Source: Pararge aegeria (taxonomy: Eukaryota; Arthropoda; Insecta; Lepidoptera; Nymphalidae). From it: a stretch of DNA of 64,000 nucleotides. Position 1 is the first letter of the stretch, and each line of letters begins with the position of its first letter. A program made the translations under genes and the position numbers. Under the pieces are notes generated by a model. The model searched no databases and was not told where the DNA came from. It worked only from the letters and a program-made list of their open reading frames with translations. The stretch spans positions 7,068,001 to 7,132,000 of the forward strand of contig NC_053197.1 of NCBI RefSeq assembly GCF_905163445.1, given 5' to 3'. Positions 45,201 through 56,200 of the stretch are shown here, piece by piece.

Positions 45201-45914
45201 AAAGTAATATAAATGTATTGTGAAACAAAGTTTAAATAAAACTGAGTGTCAATGAAATGAGAGTATCAGTTTAATTTAAATAAAAGGTGAACCAGGCGTC
45301 CAATACACATTTAAGTCCAATCACAAAATGCGCCAGTTTGAACAAGAGTCTGTAATTGGTTGCAAGTAAGTAGGACGTGAATTTGTACACTGCCTAATGT
45401 TTAACCAGGCGGTTCACAACTGTTGGGCCTCGGTTTTCGTAGACGTACTAGAGATTGGACGTAAGTGGATATGGAACATTTTAGTGATTCTTTAGAAAGC
45501 ACAAGAAACTTGGCAATGTTATGTCAAAAAAAAACCCTAATCGTTTATTACCTTTAAATTAGATTCCGAAAATAATTCAGTAGGTATTTATTTCATGACA
45601 GGTATATTCCCGAGTCGGTTTTCAATGAAGTCGAATCTAGGCTTACCTACCTCGAGCAACTGAAACATCCATATTTATTGTTCTGTGGGTGTTTTACGAT
45701 AGGAACTATAAATGTCACCGATATCTTACGTGTCGAAAGCTATTACATAGCGGAGTCACATAACTTCAAGGTTCTAGAATATTTCAGGTCTAATAGACAG
45801 ATTTATATAAGACGTTTCAGGGGTAAATATTATTCAGTAATCCAAGATACTGCTACTATCTGTTAAATATTCTACTTAATAAATAGTAGCAGTTTATTAG
45901 TTTATATATTATTA
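45201..45914 (+). other. intron-like DNA, no exon seen
   Basis: A 62-codon open frame at 45,678-45,866 has no strong splice flanks or recognisable domain. Nothing else is identified. Confidence 0.4.
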
Positions 45915-46490
45915 AATCATCATCATCAGCCTATCTCAGTCCACTACTGGACTAAGGCCTCTTCATTTGCACGCCATCTCGGTCTATTGCTGGTTAGCTG
46001 CATCCAGTACTTCCCTACTGCCTTTACGATATCATCCCTCCATCGAGCTGGTGGTCAGCCGATGCTTCTCCAGTCCAGTGCGCGGTTGTCAACCCAGAAT
46101 CACTCGCCTCCACCGCCCGTCCCTCCCTTCGACACATGTGGCCCGCCCAGCTCCATTTCAGGGTCGCTGCTCTTTGAACGATGTCAGTGATTTCAGTTCG
46201 ATTTCTGATCTCTACGTTGGGAATCCTATCTAATAGAGAAAATCCTAACATCGCTCTTTCCATTGCACGCTGAGCATTTTTGAGCCGGTGCTCCACCATC
46301 TTTGTAAGGGTCCACGTCTCTGCTCCATATGTTATAGTGGGTAGGACACATTCGTCGATTATTTTACGCTTTAAGCATAAAGGAATGTCTCCCTTAAGGA
46401 CGTCTGAGAGTTTCCTAAAGGCTACCCACCCGAGTTGGATGCGTCTGCTTTTTCCTGTCCCTCCTTGCTTAAGGTTATATTATTAAGAAT
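45915..46490 (-). mobile_element. RTE-like LINE remnant
   Basis: Minus-strand frame 46,299-46,024 reads MVEHRLKNAQRAMERAMLGF, SLLDRIPNVEIRNRTEITDI and LKWSWAGHMCRR. This is the 'QRAMERAMLG(V/F)SL.DRI.N..IR.RT...DI....LKW.WAGH' block found near the end of RTE-group reverse transcriptase proteins. The coding-like stretch continues at 46,300-46,480 in another frame. The 3' end is at an 'atcatcatcatcag' run (45,916-45,930), the complement of a (GAT)n tail. Frameshifted and truncated. Confidence 0.8.
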
Positions 46491-47222
46491 CCTTGAATAT
46501 TATCATATAATTCTATTACTAGATAAAACTTATTTATTTGCATTGTAATAATTTCTTAACCGACGCTAATGAAGTTAAACCGCTATTTCCTAGTTAAAAA
46601 AGGGACTTCCCAAGTTTCACAGGTTGTATCGATTTGAACTTTAGTAGCATCGTATGGAAACGTACAATCGCTAGGTGGCATTCCGTTACAACGGTAACTT
46701 GCGACGGCCGAATTGTCGCACTAGACAATGATCATAGACAGGACATTCTTACATTTTTATGATACAGAATTTAATTTTAACTTATTAAATGTATTCGATC
46801 TGATCAACTTACTAAACATCCAATGCATTTGGTCAAACATGTAGTCAAAGATAAAGCAAAATATTGAAATTAGTTGGTCAGTAAAAGTGTTATCACAGTA
46901 AATTCTAAATAAGAGAAACCATAACAAATGTAAAAAAAAAACAATTTCAAGTTACATCTGCAATAAATGCCAACTGGTCCGCAAAACAGTTAAAAAACCA
47001 AATAAGCTTATATTTTTGGGCCGAAACGACTGTTACATTGAAATAAACATTACTACGTATTGTAGGGCTGCAATAAAGAATGAAATACCTATTCGCAGCC
47101 AACTTTACTGCCTTTAATTATTACCTATTTTATATGCCAACGTTTAATACTTCAATAAAATTTGTTGGTGTATTTTTATTAGAGACTAAACCTAGGCACC
47201 AATTATATAAAGTTTCATCAGT
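46491..47222 (+). other. intron-like DNA, no exon seen
   Basis: AT-rich; nothing recognised. Confidence 0.4.
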
Positions 47223-47452
47223 CGTGTACGTGTGGTGGCGACGGATCAGAATACAGTTGTCACCACCTCTTCTTCCCGCGTGTGCCTTACGAGGCGAATA
47301 AGGGAATATAACGGAGAACGACCAGCAGCGTGCTCTTTGCTACTAATACCATCTACTGCGAACACCAACCCGTCTGGCCAGCGTAGTGGTTATGGCCCTT
47401 CGGAGAGGCCTTTGTCTTGCGTCCAGCAGTCAACTGTTAACTGACTGATGAT
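47223..47452 (+). repeat. SINE-like family D, best copy
   Basis: 'gtgtggtggcgacggatcag', 'aatacagttgtcaccacctc', 'gcgaacaccaacccgtctgg', 'cagcgtagtggttatggccc' and 'tcggagaggcctttgtcttg' in order, with a 'ctgatgatgaa' end. Matches 13,556-13,786 and the complement of 15,512-15,668. Confidence 0.75.
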
Positions 47453-47759
47453 GAATTAACTAGTTATGTAGGTATCGTTATAACCACTTAAATGTAAATG
47501 GTAGGTTTACTCCAAATGTATAGTTCCTAAGGCAAGACCAAACATGCATGCCTCCTTAGCGGCGTTCAAGTTTGCGTCCAGCGTGCGTTTAATCATATGA
47601 CGCGCGCGTTCGAGTAAATCGCCCGTGTAGCCTTCACTTTATAACGCGCATAAAAAATATCTTCATATACTCTTTACGCTACCCCAATTCGTTTGTTTTC
47701 ATTTGAAACTGATTGGTGATATATTCTTTAATTTGTCTATCATGTGTCATTCACCTATA

Positions 47760-48190
47760 TATATATATAAATTAATTGCTGTTCGCTAGTCTCGCTAAAC
47801 CTCTGGAAAGGCTGGACCGATTTAGCTAATTCAGGTCTTGAAATATTCGAATATTAGTATAGGGAAGGTTTAAACGGTGCAAAAATACTAATATATATAA
47901 TTCTTCTGTACCTGTTTGTCAACTGGTTCTTCCTAAAAACTGGGCGGATTTTGAAGATGACGTCAACGGGTTCGCTTGTAATAGATAAAATATATAATAT
48001 GTACTTTTCTTCATCCGCGTTTACTACGTTTTTTACGAATCCTGAGGGAACCGTTTGTTTTACTGGGATAAAAAAACCTAGGTTACTCTCCGTCCATTTG
48101 CCTAAACTATGCCAAAAATCAAGCTGATTGGTTGCTTAATAAAGCAAGGACAATCAAACAAACAAACTATCGCATTCACATCACATATTA
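47760..48190. mobile_element. Helitron-like fragments
   Basis: A + strand fragment from 47,765 ('ttcgctagtctcgctaaacc', 'ggaccgatttagctaattca') is followed at 48,010-48,190 by a minus-strand fragment. The complement of the latter begins 'tatcctaactaatatgtgat' and carries 'gtttgtttgtttgattgtcc'. Ends are decayed; class by resemblance only. Confidence 0.4.
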
Positions 48191-49432
48191 GTTAGGATAA
48201 ACGCTTTAAAATACCCGCTTGACACTTGAGTGAAAACTTTATAAGACTGAAAACGGTGTATTTCTGCATTAATCATTCAAAAAAAGGCACAAAGACAACT
48301 GCCCGAAAGGTACGACTACCTGATTGATAATATAACTGCAGTTCTTTGCGTATCTGTTTCTATTAATTATGGCTAACTTCACTCAGACCACTTTTGTACT
48401 GACGCTTCTTTGTGCATCTGAAAAACTCTTTTAAGCTATTTTTATTTAAAAACGAATCTCAGGAAGCTTAATTATGAAACATACCTACGAGTATTTATAT
48501 AACCGAATTCTGATTTAAAATTACGAGGGTCCACGAAAATTTTCTTTGCTAATATTTTCCCTGGCATCTCGCCCAAAGAACGCTTTTACTTTCTAACAAC
48601 AGCGGGCATCAGAGAGACAAAACTTAAAGTTAGAGCGGCTATTAGGTACATTTTATACTAAAATTAATTCTAACTTTCAATACTGTACGCGATCAAATGG
48701 ACAAACAATTCTTACTACGCTGTTGGAAACACTCCAAGCTCACTTGCCTTACATTTAGAATACATGGTGACCGTTGCGGATTATGTTAAGCACACCAAAA
48801 TCTAAAAAAAACGATAATTTCAAAACCTACACCGTTGTCACCACTGACCGTAATGCTGCTTTTGATATAGATATCTTAATCGTACCAACGTTGAAACGGT
48901 GTTGGAACGCTCTTAATTTGTAGTCTCTTTTCATACATAACTTCGCTCTTTCTCTTAGATTCTGTCTTTTAGATAGCGTTGTTTAGATACGAGAGACGCT
49001 CTCTTTCTTACCTAAACTTTAAATATCTGAGGGTAAGCAAGCAATTTGGCACATACCACCCGCATCAATTTACAGTTCGCCCCCACGAATGAGATTTGAA
49101 TCCCTTATGCTTAGTGAATCACCAATCCGTGAACTCGACATGCATAATTAAAATTGAAACTCCATAACACTCGGGAAATGGGTACTCGTATTGTTCGCAT
49201 CATAAAAAACCAAACGGGCTTATGCAGAACATTTTATGTGTTACTTGATAGATACTTAAATTTTGAATAACTTTTGTAATAGGTAAAACACCGACAGTTT
49301 GGCTGTTATGTGCTATGTCATTATGTTAACAGAAAAGCTTAAACTAAGCTAAATTCAATGGAATAAACATCGTGCCATTATTATCTGGAATTTTTAACGG
49401 AAACTTTCTAGTTTCCTTTCAGTTTTAGTATA
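48191..49432 (+). other. intron-like DNA, no exon seen
   Basis: AT-rich; no repeat end or exon recognised. Confidence 0.4.
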
Positions 49433-49580
49433 CTAGCTATGTCCTGCGGCTCCTCCCGCGCAATTAACGGGACGCCTATTGCTACATAGACTACACATTT
49501 TCTCAATAAAACACATACTTTGTTGCTAGTGTCCGTTGAGGAGTTTTGTCCTCTCTCTCAAATCATATTCATCAGATCGA
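49433..49580 (-). mobile_element. Helitron-like 3' end, minus strand
   Basis: The complement ends 'gcaggacatagCTAGTATA', with 'gagccgcaggacatagctag' as the 3' end and 'gtagtctatgtagcaatagg' upstream, as at 17.43 and 30.16 kb. It may extend to about 49,945, where 'tatagtatagatatag' looks like a 5' start. Confidence 0.5.
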
Positions 49581-50359
49581 CACGAACTTTTGTTAGAACT
49601 AAAGTATCCTTAAACCTATCCAATACAAAGATAATTATTTAAATCGGTTTAAATTTGGCGAAATTATGGTATGTAATCGTGAAACACTTTCACCGGGTGG
49701 GTCTCCCAAAGAAACTGTAATTTATTCTGGTATAAAAAGTTTTCTATGTCCTTTCTATAGTCTCAGATCACGCAAATTTCATTTGAATCCATCTACAGAC
49801 AAAAATTTAAAAACAAATATATTATTAATATTTTTTTGTTCTTTTATAACCACACCTTCGCTGTGGAGTGTTTTCCAAAAAAAATTTACACAACAAATTC
49901 AATGTACAGAATTCGACTAGTTACAGTTTTTTTTTTATAGTATAGATATAGATAACAAAACTCAGTCGACCGAATTACCCGTCAATGCTATGCCGTTAAT
50001 AATCAGAAATATGTCTATCCTAATAATATATTAGATTTAATTATGCATATAATTAAAACTGCATTGAAACTCGGCGAATGAAATCGCTACGGAAAGCTTT
50101 CATGTACTGTAATAACGTTCTAATATTGATGTTCTGTTTAGCATCACACTGTTGGGTACAGTTCTCTCCCCAATAGGAGTAGTTTAGCCCTCCATGCTGT
50201 TCTAATGAATGGTGTCAGATTTTAACGATTACTATCGCATGGTAGTAAAAATAACCAAATCCAATGATTTATGTGCTCTCCGAGGTACGGGTATAACAAC
50301 AGTACTTCTCAAATCTGATAATTAGAAAATAGCTTCTGTTTTTTGTGGCTTTAGCAATT

Positions 50360-50661
50360 ATCACATCAACCCATTACCGGTCTACTAAAAAGGCACTGGT
50401 CTGCTCCCACAATGAGACCGTAAGGGCGTAATCCACAACGCTGGCCCAGTGCGGATTCGTTGACTCCGCACGCCTTTGAGAACATTTCGTAGAACTCTCA
50501 GGCATGCAGGTTCCCTAACGATGTTCTCCTTCACCGTTGAAACAAGTGATATTTTAATAACTTAAAACGCACTTAAATTAGAAAAGTTAGAGTTGCGTGC
50601 TGGGATTCGAACTCGGTCCCACGAAGGTGAAGTCGAGCTCCTGCCAACTGGGCTATCACAA
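50360..50661 (-). repeat. SINE family B, full-length, minus strand
   Basis: On the complement: tRNA-like head 'tgtgatagcccagttggcag' and GAGTTCGAATCCC (B box, 50,605-50,617). The body ('gagaacatcgttagggaacc', 'tgcctgagagttctacgaaa') follows, ending 'tagaccggtaatgggttgat'. This is the best preserved family B copy. Confidence 0.9.
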
Positions 50662-50799
50662 TAAACTAATGAAATGATTGAACGTTCTTCCTAGTTTAAG
50701 CTGAAAGCACTTTAGATGCGTCCATATATAACATCGTGGATTAAAATAATCTAATATTAATATACAGAAATAATATGAGGATGTTGAATACTCATTTAT

Positions 50800-51125
50800 C
50801 ATGATCATCATCATTATGTCGGCCAATGTACGTCTATTGCTGGGCATAGGTCTTTTGTAGGGAGTTTTAAATACCACGGTCTTATGCCGCATGGGTCCAG
50901 CAGTTCCCTGCGACTCTTTGATGTCATCTGTCCACCTCGTCGGCGGCCCAATAACGCTGCGTTTAAACGTGCGAGGTCACCATTACAGCACCTTGAGACC
51001 CCAACGCCCATCGGTTCTCAAGTTATATGGCCCACCTATTACCACTTCGAGCTACGAGTATGTCGGTCGGGTGGATCTTCTACGGATCTCCTAATTCCTG
51101 ATTTGATCACGTAGATATACTCATC
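50800..51125 (-). mobile_element. RTE-like LINE remnant
   Basis: The complement ends in a (GAT)n-like tail at 50,800-50,815. It carries 'ctatgcccagcaatagacgt' and 'gacgaggtggacagatgaca', features of RTE-group 3' coding ends ('GWRDDV..A.G..W'-type region). Several overlapping open frames here are shadows. It lies only 50 bp upstream of the LIM-type exon. Confidence 0.65.
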
Positions 51126-51175
51126 ATTGTCTCTTGATCATAAGATCAGGTTATTTATAATGTTGTATTTTACAG

Positions 51176-51264
51176 AACCGTCCCCACTGTACGACAACAA
51201 TCATTACCACGAGGAATGTCTTCGGTGCAACTCCTGCGGGTTAAACCTCACGGGACCCAATCAG
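51176..51264 (+). CDS. 89-nt exon encoding the core of a LIM zinc finger
   Basis: Acceptor TTGTATTTTACAG (to 51,175) and donor CAG|GTAATTATT (51,264/51,265). Read in phase 1 it gives (E)PSPLYDNNHYHEECLRCNSC, then GLNLTGPNQ. HEECLRCNSC is exactly the H-x2-C-x2-C-x2-C middle of the LIM consensus. The first C-x2-C should lie 16-23 residues before this His, that is in the exon upstream; the last C-x2-(C/H/D) should lie in the exon downstream. Exon B (38,622) also ends in phase 1 and the join would be in frame, but it lacks the C-x2-C pair, so a linking exon is expected. LIM domains bind proteins, often at cytoskeletal or junctional sites. That this exon and exon B are one gene is inferred from strand, phase and neighbourhood. 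Confidence 0.7.
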
Positions 51265-51287
51265 GTAATTATTAAACTACATATTTT

Positions 51288-51620
51288 TTTATTCCACATT
51301 GAGATTGTAGCTCCATCTCACCTGTACGACTGGCATGGGCAGGAGACAATTATCTCCCCGGGGAAAAGATAAAAATTTATCTTCTTTCACAGCTTTATCA
51401 ATTCTCAGAGCATAAGCGCACATGTGGAAATAATATCAAAATAATATATGAGTAAAAAAAAAACGTGGGTAAACATCTCCTATTCCATATCCCCGTGTTG
51501 GACCTTAAATATATCCCCTGTCGGGGATATAATCGGGGGACATAATTTTTAATCTACTACATATGTATGTAGACAATGTGATAACATGCTGGCGGGCCAG
51601 TATTAATGCTTGTTATATAA
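51288..51620 (-). repeat. possible SINE-like repeat
   Basis: 'tttattccacattgagattg', 'agctccatctcacctgtacg' and 'actggcatgggcagg' resemble the complement of a SINE tail (compare SINE C 'ttccactataag...ctcacctg'). It contains the small palindrome tatatcccctgtcggggatata-like at 51,509-51,530. No second copy is in the window, so it is tentative. Confidence 0.35.
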
Positions 51621-51924
51621 AAAGAAAAACTGAAATCTTACTGTTTAAGTCACTATGATATTTTACTACAATACGTTCAACTGGAATTAATGTTATGTAG
51701 TACCTAGGTTTTCTGGTGCACTAAATTTTTTCTGAATGGTCTTTGTATGTTACTACTTATGTTTTCTTTACTTTAAGTGTAAAGCATTATAAAAAAAAAA
51801 TACAAGTGTAAAATAAAAACAATGAAATAAAGAGACATTTTCTGTGTTTTTATTATTTTCTTACAGTTTAAAATAATCTTTAGACTAAAACGAAGACCCC
51901 TTATCCATCGGTTTGTGCGAGACA

Positions 51925-52040
51925 TTATACTGGAACGCTAAGTCGCTGTGCCGCACGTCTTTTTCGGCAGGATGGTAACTACCCTAGGCTGAAGCTTTTC
52001 GCCAGACCATAAAAGAGAATAAATAAAAATTTAAAATTCG
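51925..52040 (-). repeat. SINE family C fragment
   Basis: 'gacattatactggaacgcta' and 'agtcgctgtgccgcacgtct' match the complement of the family C middle. Both ends are missing. Confidence 0.6.
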
Positions 52041-52544
52041 CAAACCTAAACCTTCACACTAATAAGACGACAGCGTCATGAAAAACAAAGTCATCAACCT
52101 TCCAGAACTCTTTAGTGAATTATTGCTTATGGTGCTACAGCTCTGTATTTACACATCATTAGCAAAGTTAACGAATTATCCGATGGTAAAGTGTGGAGAA
52201 CACCAGACCACATAGGTCCTGAGTACACTCTTCAAAATATATAGAATGCTGGCAGTCAGGCAACCTCGCTCCAAACTTTAAAGCTCCCAATAAGTATTCC
52301 AGTACGACAATCTACCAATGCATCAAGCTGGTGTTTGGCAGAGCCATCACATAAATGCGAGCAGTAGGTACACCGCGCACGAAATTCACATTATGCTTAA
52401 AACGATATCTTTCACCGCATAAAGCGAAATATAATTCCCTTATTACATAGGAAGCACAGTTTCAATAAAAATACATATTTAGTAGCTTTTAAAAGCTTTT
52501 CTGTTACTATTTTCGATAGCAACTAAGTACATTATACGCCATAT
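52041..52544 (+). other. no gene seen
   Basis: AT-rich DNA to the left edge of the BEL/Pao element. No exon recognised. Confidence 0.4.
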
Positions 52545-53050
52545 TGGTGACGCCATTTTTACTTTCGGGGAATCATCACCATAAAATGGTATTTATTTTC
52601 TTTGTGAATTTAGTGGACTGTATATTTTAGGTTTTGCTGGATTCTTTTCCCCTTTTTAATGTTTAAACTATGGCTTTAAAGGATATAGAACAAGGGATAA
52701 CTAGGGTTGGACAGAAAAGTATTTGCACGTGGACTTACAGTTCGTCGTAATGCAGTTCTCTTGATTTCTCGTCACTTCACAAGGTTTCACAGGTTATCAC
52801 TAAACACTAAAGCACTGATGTAGGTTTAAATACTATTAATCGTCCAGTATAAGGTTCTTTGGCCGGCCGACCATGTGGTTTTATTGAGCGGAAGATTGAC
52901 GTGCGTTTGCCGCGGATATAGGTGTGCAACTAATTGGCGGCGTGATGCGGGCAGATAAGGATGCGGAAATATAAAAAATGGAGGATGGAAATCCATAGTG
53001 TAGCCATTATCTATTACTTCGACCACAGATTAATGAGAATTTATCAAGCA
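52545..53050 (-). repeat. BEL/Pao 3' LTR
   Basis: 506 bp, TGGTGACG... at its + strand left edge and ...TCAAGCA at its right edge. Same length as the copy at 59,310-59,815, with no difference found. The right edge is fixed by the switch to tccccccgg (the purine tract). The 66-codon open frame inside is not a gene; it occurs identically in both LTRs. Confidence 0.95.
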
Positions 53051-53214
53051 TCCCCCCGGACATGAAGGAACCCTTCATAAAAAGGATATAAACATAATTG
53101 CAACTTATAATACGACCTAATATTGTAAGTATACTATACAAGAGTAATGCGTAAAGAAAAATAAAATAAATTAACTAAAGCATAATAAGATTAAATGAGA
53201 ACTAGTGATAAAAA

Positions 53215-56200
53215 TTATTGAGTTGGCAGCGGACATAACTTAACGATAGGCCGGATATAAGTCCCGTTCTTAGTTTTTATTTGAACTACGCGGACAACTC
53301 CATCTTTGCCAGGTAGCACCTTAGTAATGACCCCAAGTGGCCACTGTAAGGGCGGCGCGTTTTGTATAATAACTATCACAACAGTCCCTATTGTAAGCGG
53401 ATTCGTGGGAGTGTTCCACTTTTGACGCACTTGCAAATTGTGCAGATATTCCGTTCTGAATCTCTTCCAGAATGACTGAACCAGAGAATCCAATAAAGAA
53501 AATCTAGACAAAAGACCGGCGCGTTCTCCAGTTACGTCTGGAGCTGGAATGAATTCCAAAGGTACGGTTGAAAGAAAATGCGAAGGCGTTAGCGCGGAGG
53601 GTTCAGAGGGATCTGAACTTAAAACATACAGAGGTCGACTGTTAAGTACAGCCTCAATTTCATTAAGTACAGTAAGCATTTCCTCGTATGTCAGAATTTG
53701 TTTGCCGATTACGCGAAAAAGTAGAGTTTTAACACTTTTAATATTACTCTCCCAGACTCCTCCAAAATGGCTTGCAGTTGGTGCATTAAGTTTCCAATCT
53801 ATACGATATTTAGCTAATTCGGAACTAAAGTTCTTATAATAATCTTCTGACTTTAAAAAGGTATGTAACTCATTCAAATAAGCCTTGGATGAAACGAAAT
53901 TGGTCCCTTGGTCTGAGTACAGGACTTCGCAATTTCCTCTCCTGGCCTGGAATCTTTTAAAACAATTTAAGAAGGCGGAGGAACTCAGATCAGAGGCTAG
54001 CTCTATATGAACCGCCTTTGTAACCAAACAAACAAATAGGCATATATATGCCTTCTGACTACGTATGCCGCGTTTCCTAGTCAATGTGATATAGAGAGGT
54101 CCAGCGTAATCTACACCTGTGTGTAGGAATGCCTTACTTTTCTCTATCCTACACTTAGGAAGGTCAGACATAAGTGGAAATGTAGGCTTAGGATTATGCC
54201 TAAAACATGCATTGCACTTATGTATGCGTTGACGTACCACACAACGAGCGGATAATATCCAATATTTTTGTCTCAATATAGACAGAAGCAATTGAGGGCC
54301 AGCGTGTGAATGATTACGATGATAGTGATCAATTAACAGATCTATTATGTGTCCCTTCTTGGGTAATAAAATTGGGTGTTTATGCGAGTAATCTAACGAC
54401 GAGTAAGCAAGACGTCCACCCACCCGAAGAATGTCCTCAGAAACAAAAGGAAATAATTTTCGTAATTTTGACGAACATGGTTTATTATTTTTAATGTTGT
54501 CAATATCAGTCTGAAAGACTGAGCGTTGTATTGTGCGAATTATCAGTAATTCAGCTGCATTGATATCTTCAGCTGTAATAATATCTCTGCGCGGAAGTTT
54601 TTTCATGAATCTGAGTACATAAATCGTGGCGTGAAGAAATTTAGTCCAAGAAGAACATTTAGATCCAAGCTTTATAATTGTATATTCATCGTGCGATATT
54701 ATTAAGTGCGTTGTAGTTTTCTCCTCAGGTAATGAAGAAACCTGATGAGAGGAAAACTTTATTATGGGCCACTCTTCTGAAGATAAAGACAACCATGGGG
54801 GACCCTTAAACCAAAGGTCGTGTTTTGAAAACTGTGTGGGCATAAGGCCACGAGACACACAGTCCGCGGGGTTTTGAACACCAGGTATGTGATAAAAGTT
54901 CACCTTAATTGATGTCAATAGCGTATGAATTTGAGAGATGCGGTTAGCCACATATGTATTAAACCTGTGTGGCGAAGAGAGTGCCCAACAAAGGGCGACT
55001 TCTGAATCAGAAAACGCGAGTACTTCCTTTATTTTGATGCGGGTTGACAATATATTATATACTGAATTTACAAGTCGAGCAAGCAATACTATTCCATTTA
55101 ACTCTAACCTAGCTAGCGTGACCGTTGGTTTTACCGGTGCTACGCGGGATTTAGAGCAAATAAGTGTAATTATAGGCCTTTGATTTCTGTTTTTAACGTA
55201 TAAGTATAAAACAGAGCCAAATGCTTGCTCACTAGCGTCAGAGAATGCGAGAAGATAAATTTCAGAAGTGTCTTCTATTCCAACATGACGAGGATACTTA
55301 AGATTCTGAATAATAGGCAGTTCAATTATATAATTTTGCCATCTTTCACATATGTGTTGAGGGGGACACTCGTCCCATCCTATTTTTAGAAGCCATAACT
55401 CCTTTATGAGTAATTTAGCGAATAAAATGACTGGACCAACAAGACCTAGAACGTCATAAAGACGCGCGGTAGCTGAAAGTATAGCTCTTTTGGTACAATC
55501 ACCTTGCGGTTGCGAAACTCTAAAAATAAATTCATCAGATGCGGGAAGCCAATGAAGACCAAGAATCTTAAAGGAGTCATCAGTGTCAAGAGAGATCGAC
55601 TCAGATTGGCGGTGAAATGAAGGAATGTGTCCGAGCAATTCAGTCGAATTGCTGGTCCATTTCACTAAGTCAAATCCACCAGCCTTAAACAGTTGTATCA
55701 ACTCTTGAGCTATCTTTACCGCTTCATCTAGAGATGAGGCGGAAGAAGCTAGGTCGTCCATGTAGACGTCTCTCTCAACCACTGATGCAGCGAGAGGCCA
55801 TTGCTGGCGCTCGTCACTAGCCAGCTGGCGCAGTGTGCGTAATGCCAAAAAGGGCGATGAGCGGAGACCAAAGGTCACTCGAGTAAATTCATACATTTCA
55901 AGTGGGTCCTTTGGTGAAGATCGATAAATAATGCGTTGATATTTGCGGTGCGGAGAATTGACATATATAGACAAATACATTTGTCGGACGTCAGCAAAAA
56001 ATGCGATGCGGAAAATGCGGACATTCAAAAGAATGTTAAATATGTCTGCTTGCAAATTGCAACCAGTATACAAAATATCATTTAAAGATAATTTCCTATT
56101 TGCGGAGGGTTCTTCTATTTTAAGAAGAGAATAATCAGTGGGACAAGAACCATCTAGTACGATTCGTACCTTGGTACTCTTGTCTTCGCGTATCACTGGA

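Noticed and set aside
52826..53026. 66-codon open frame in the LTR, repeated at 59,591-59,791
   Set aside because: Identical in both LTRs and without a domain; LTRs are regulatory, not coding.
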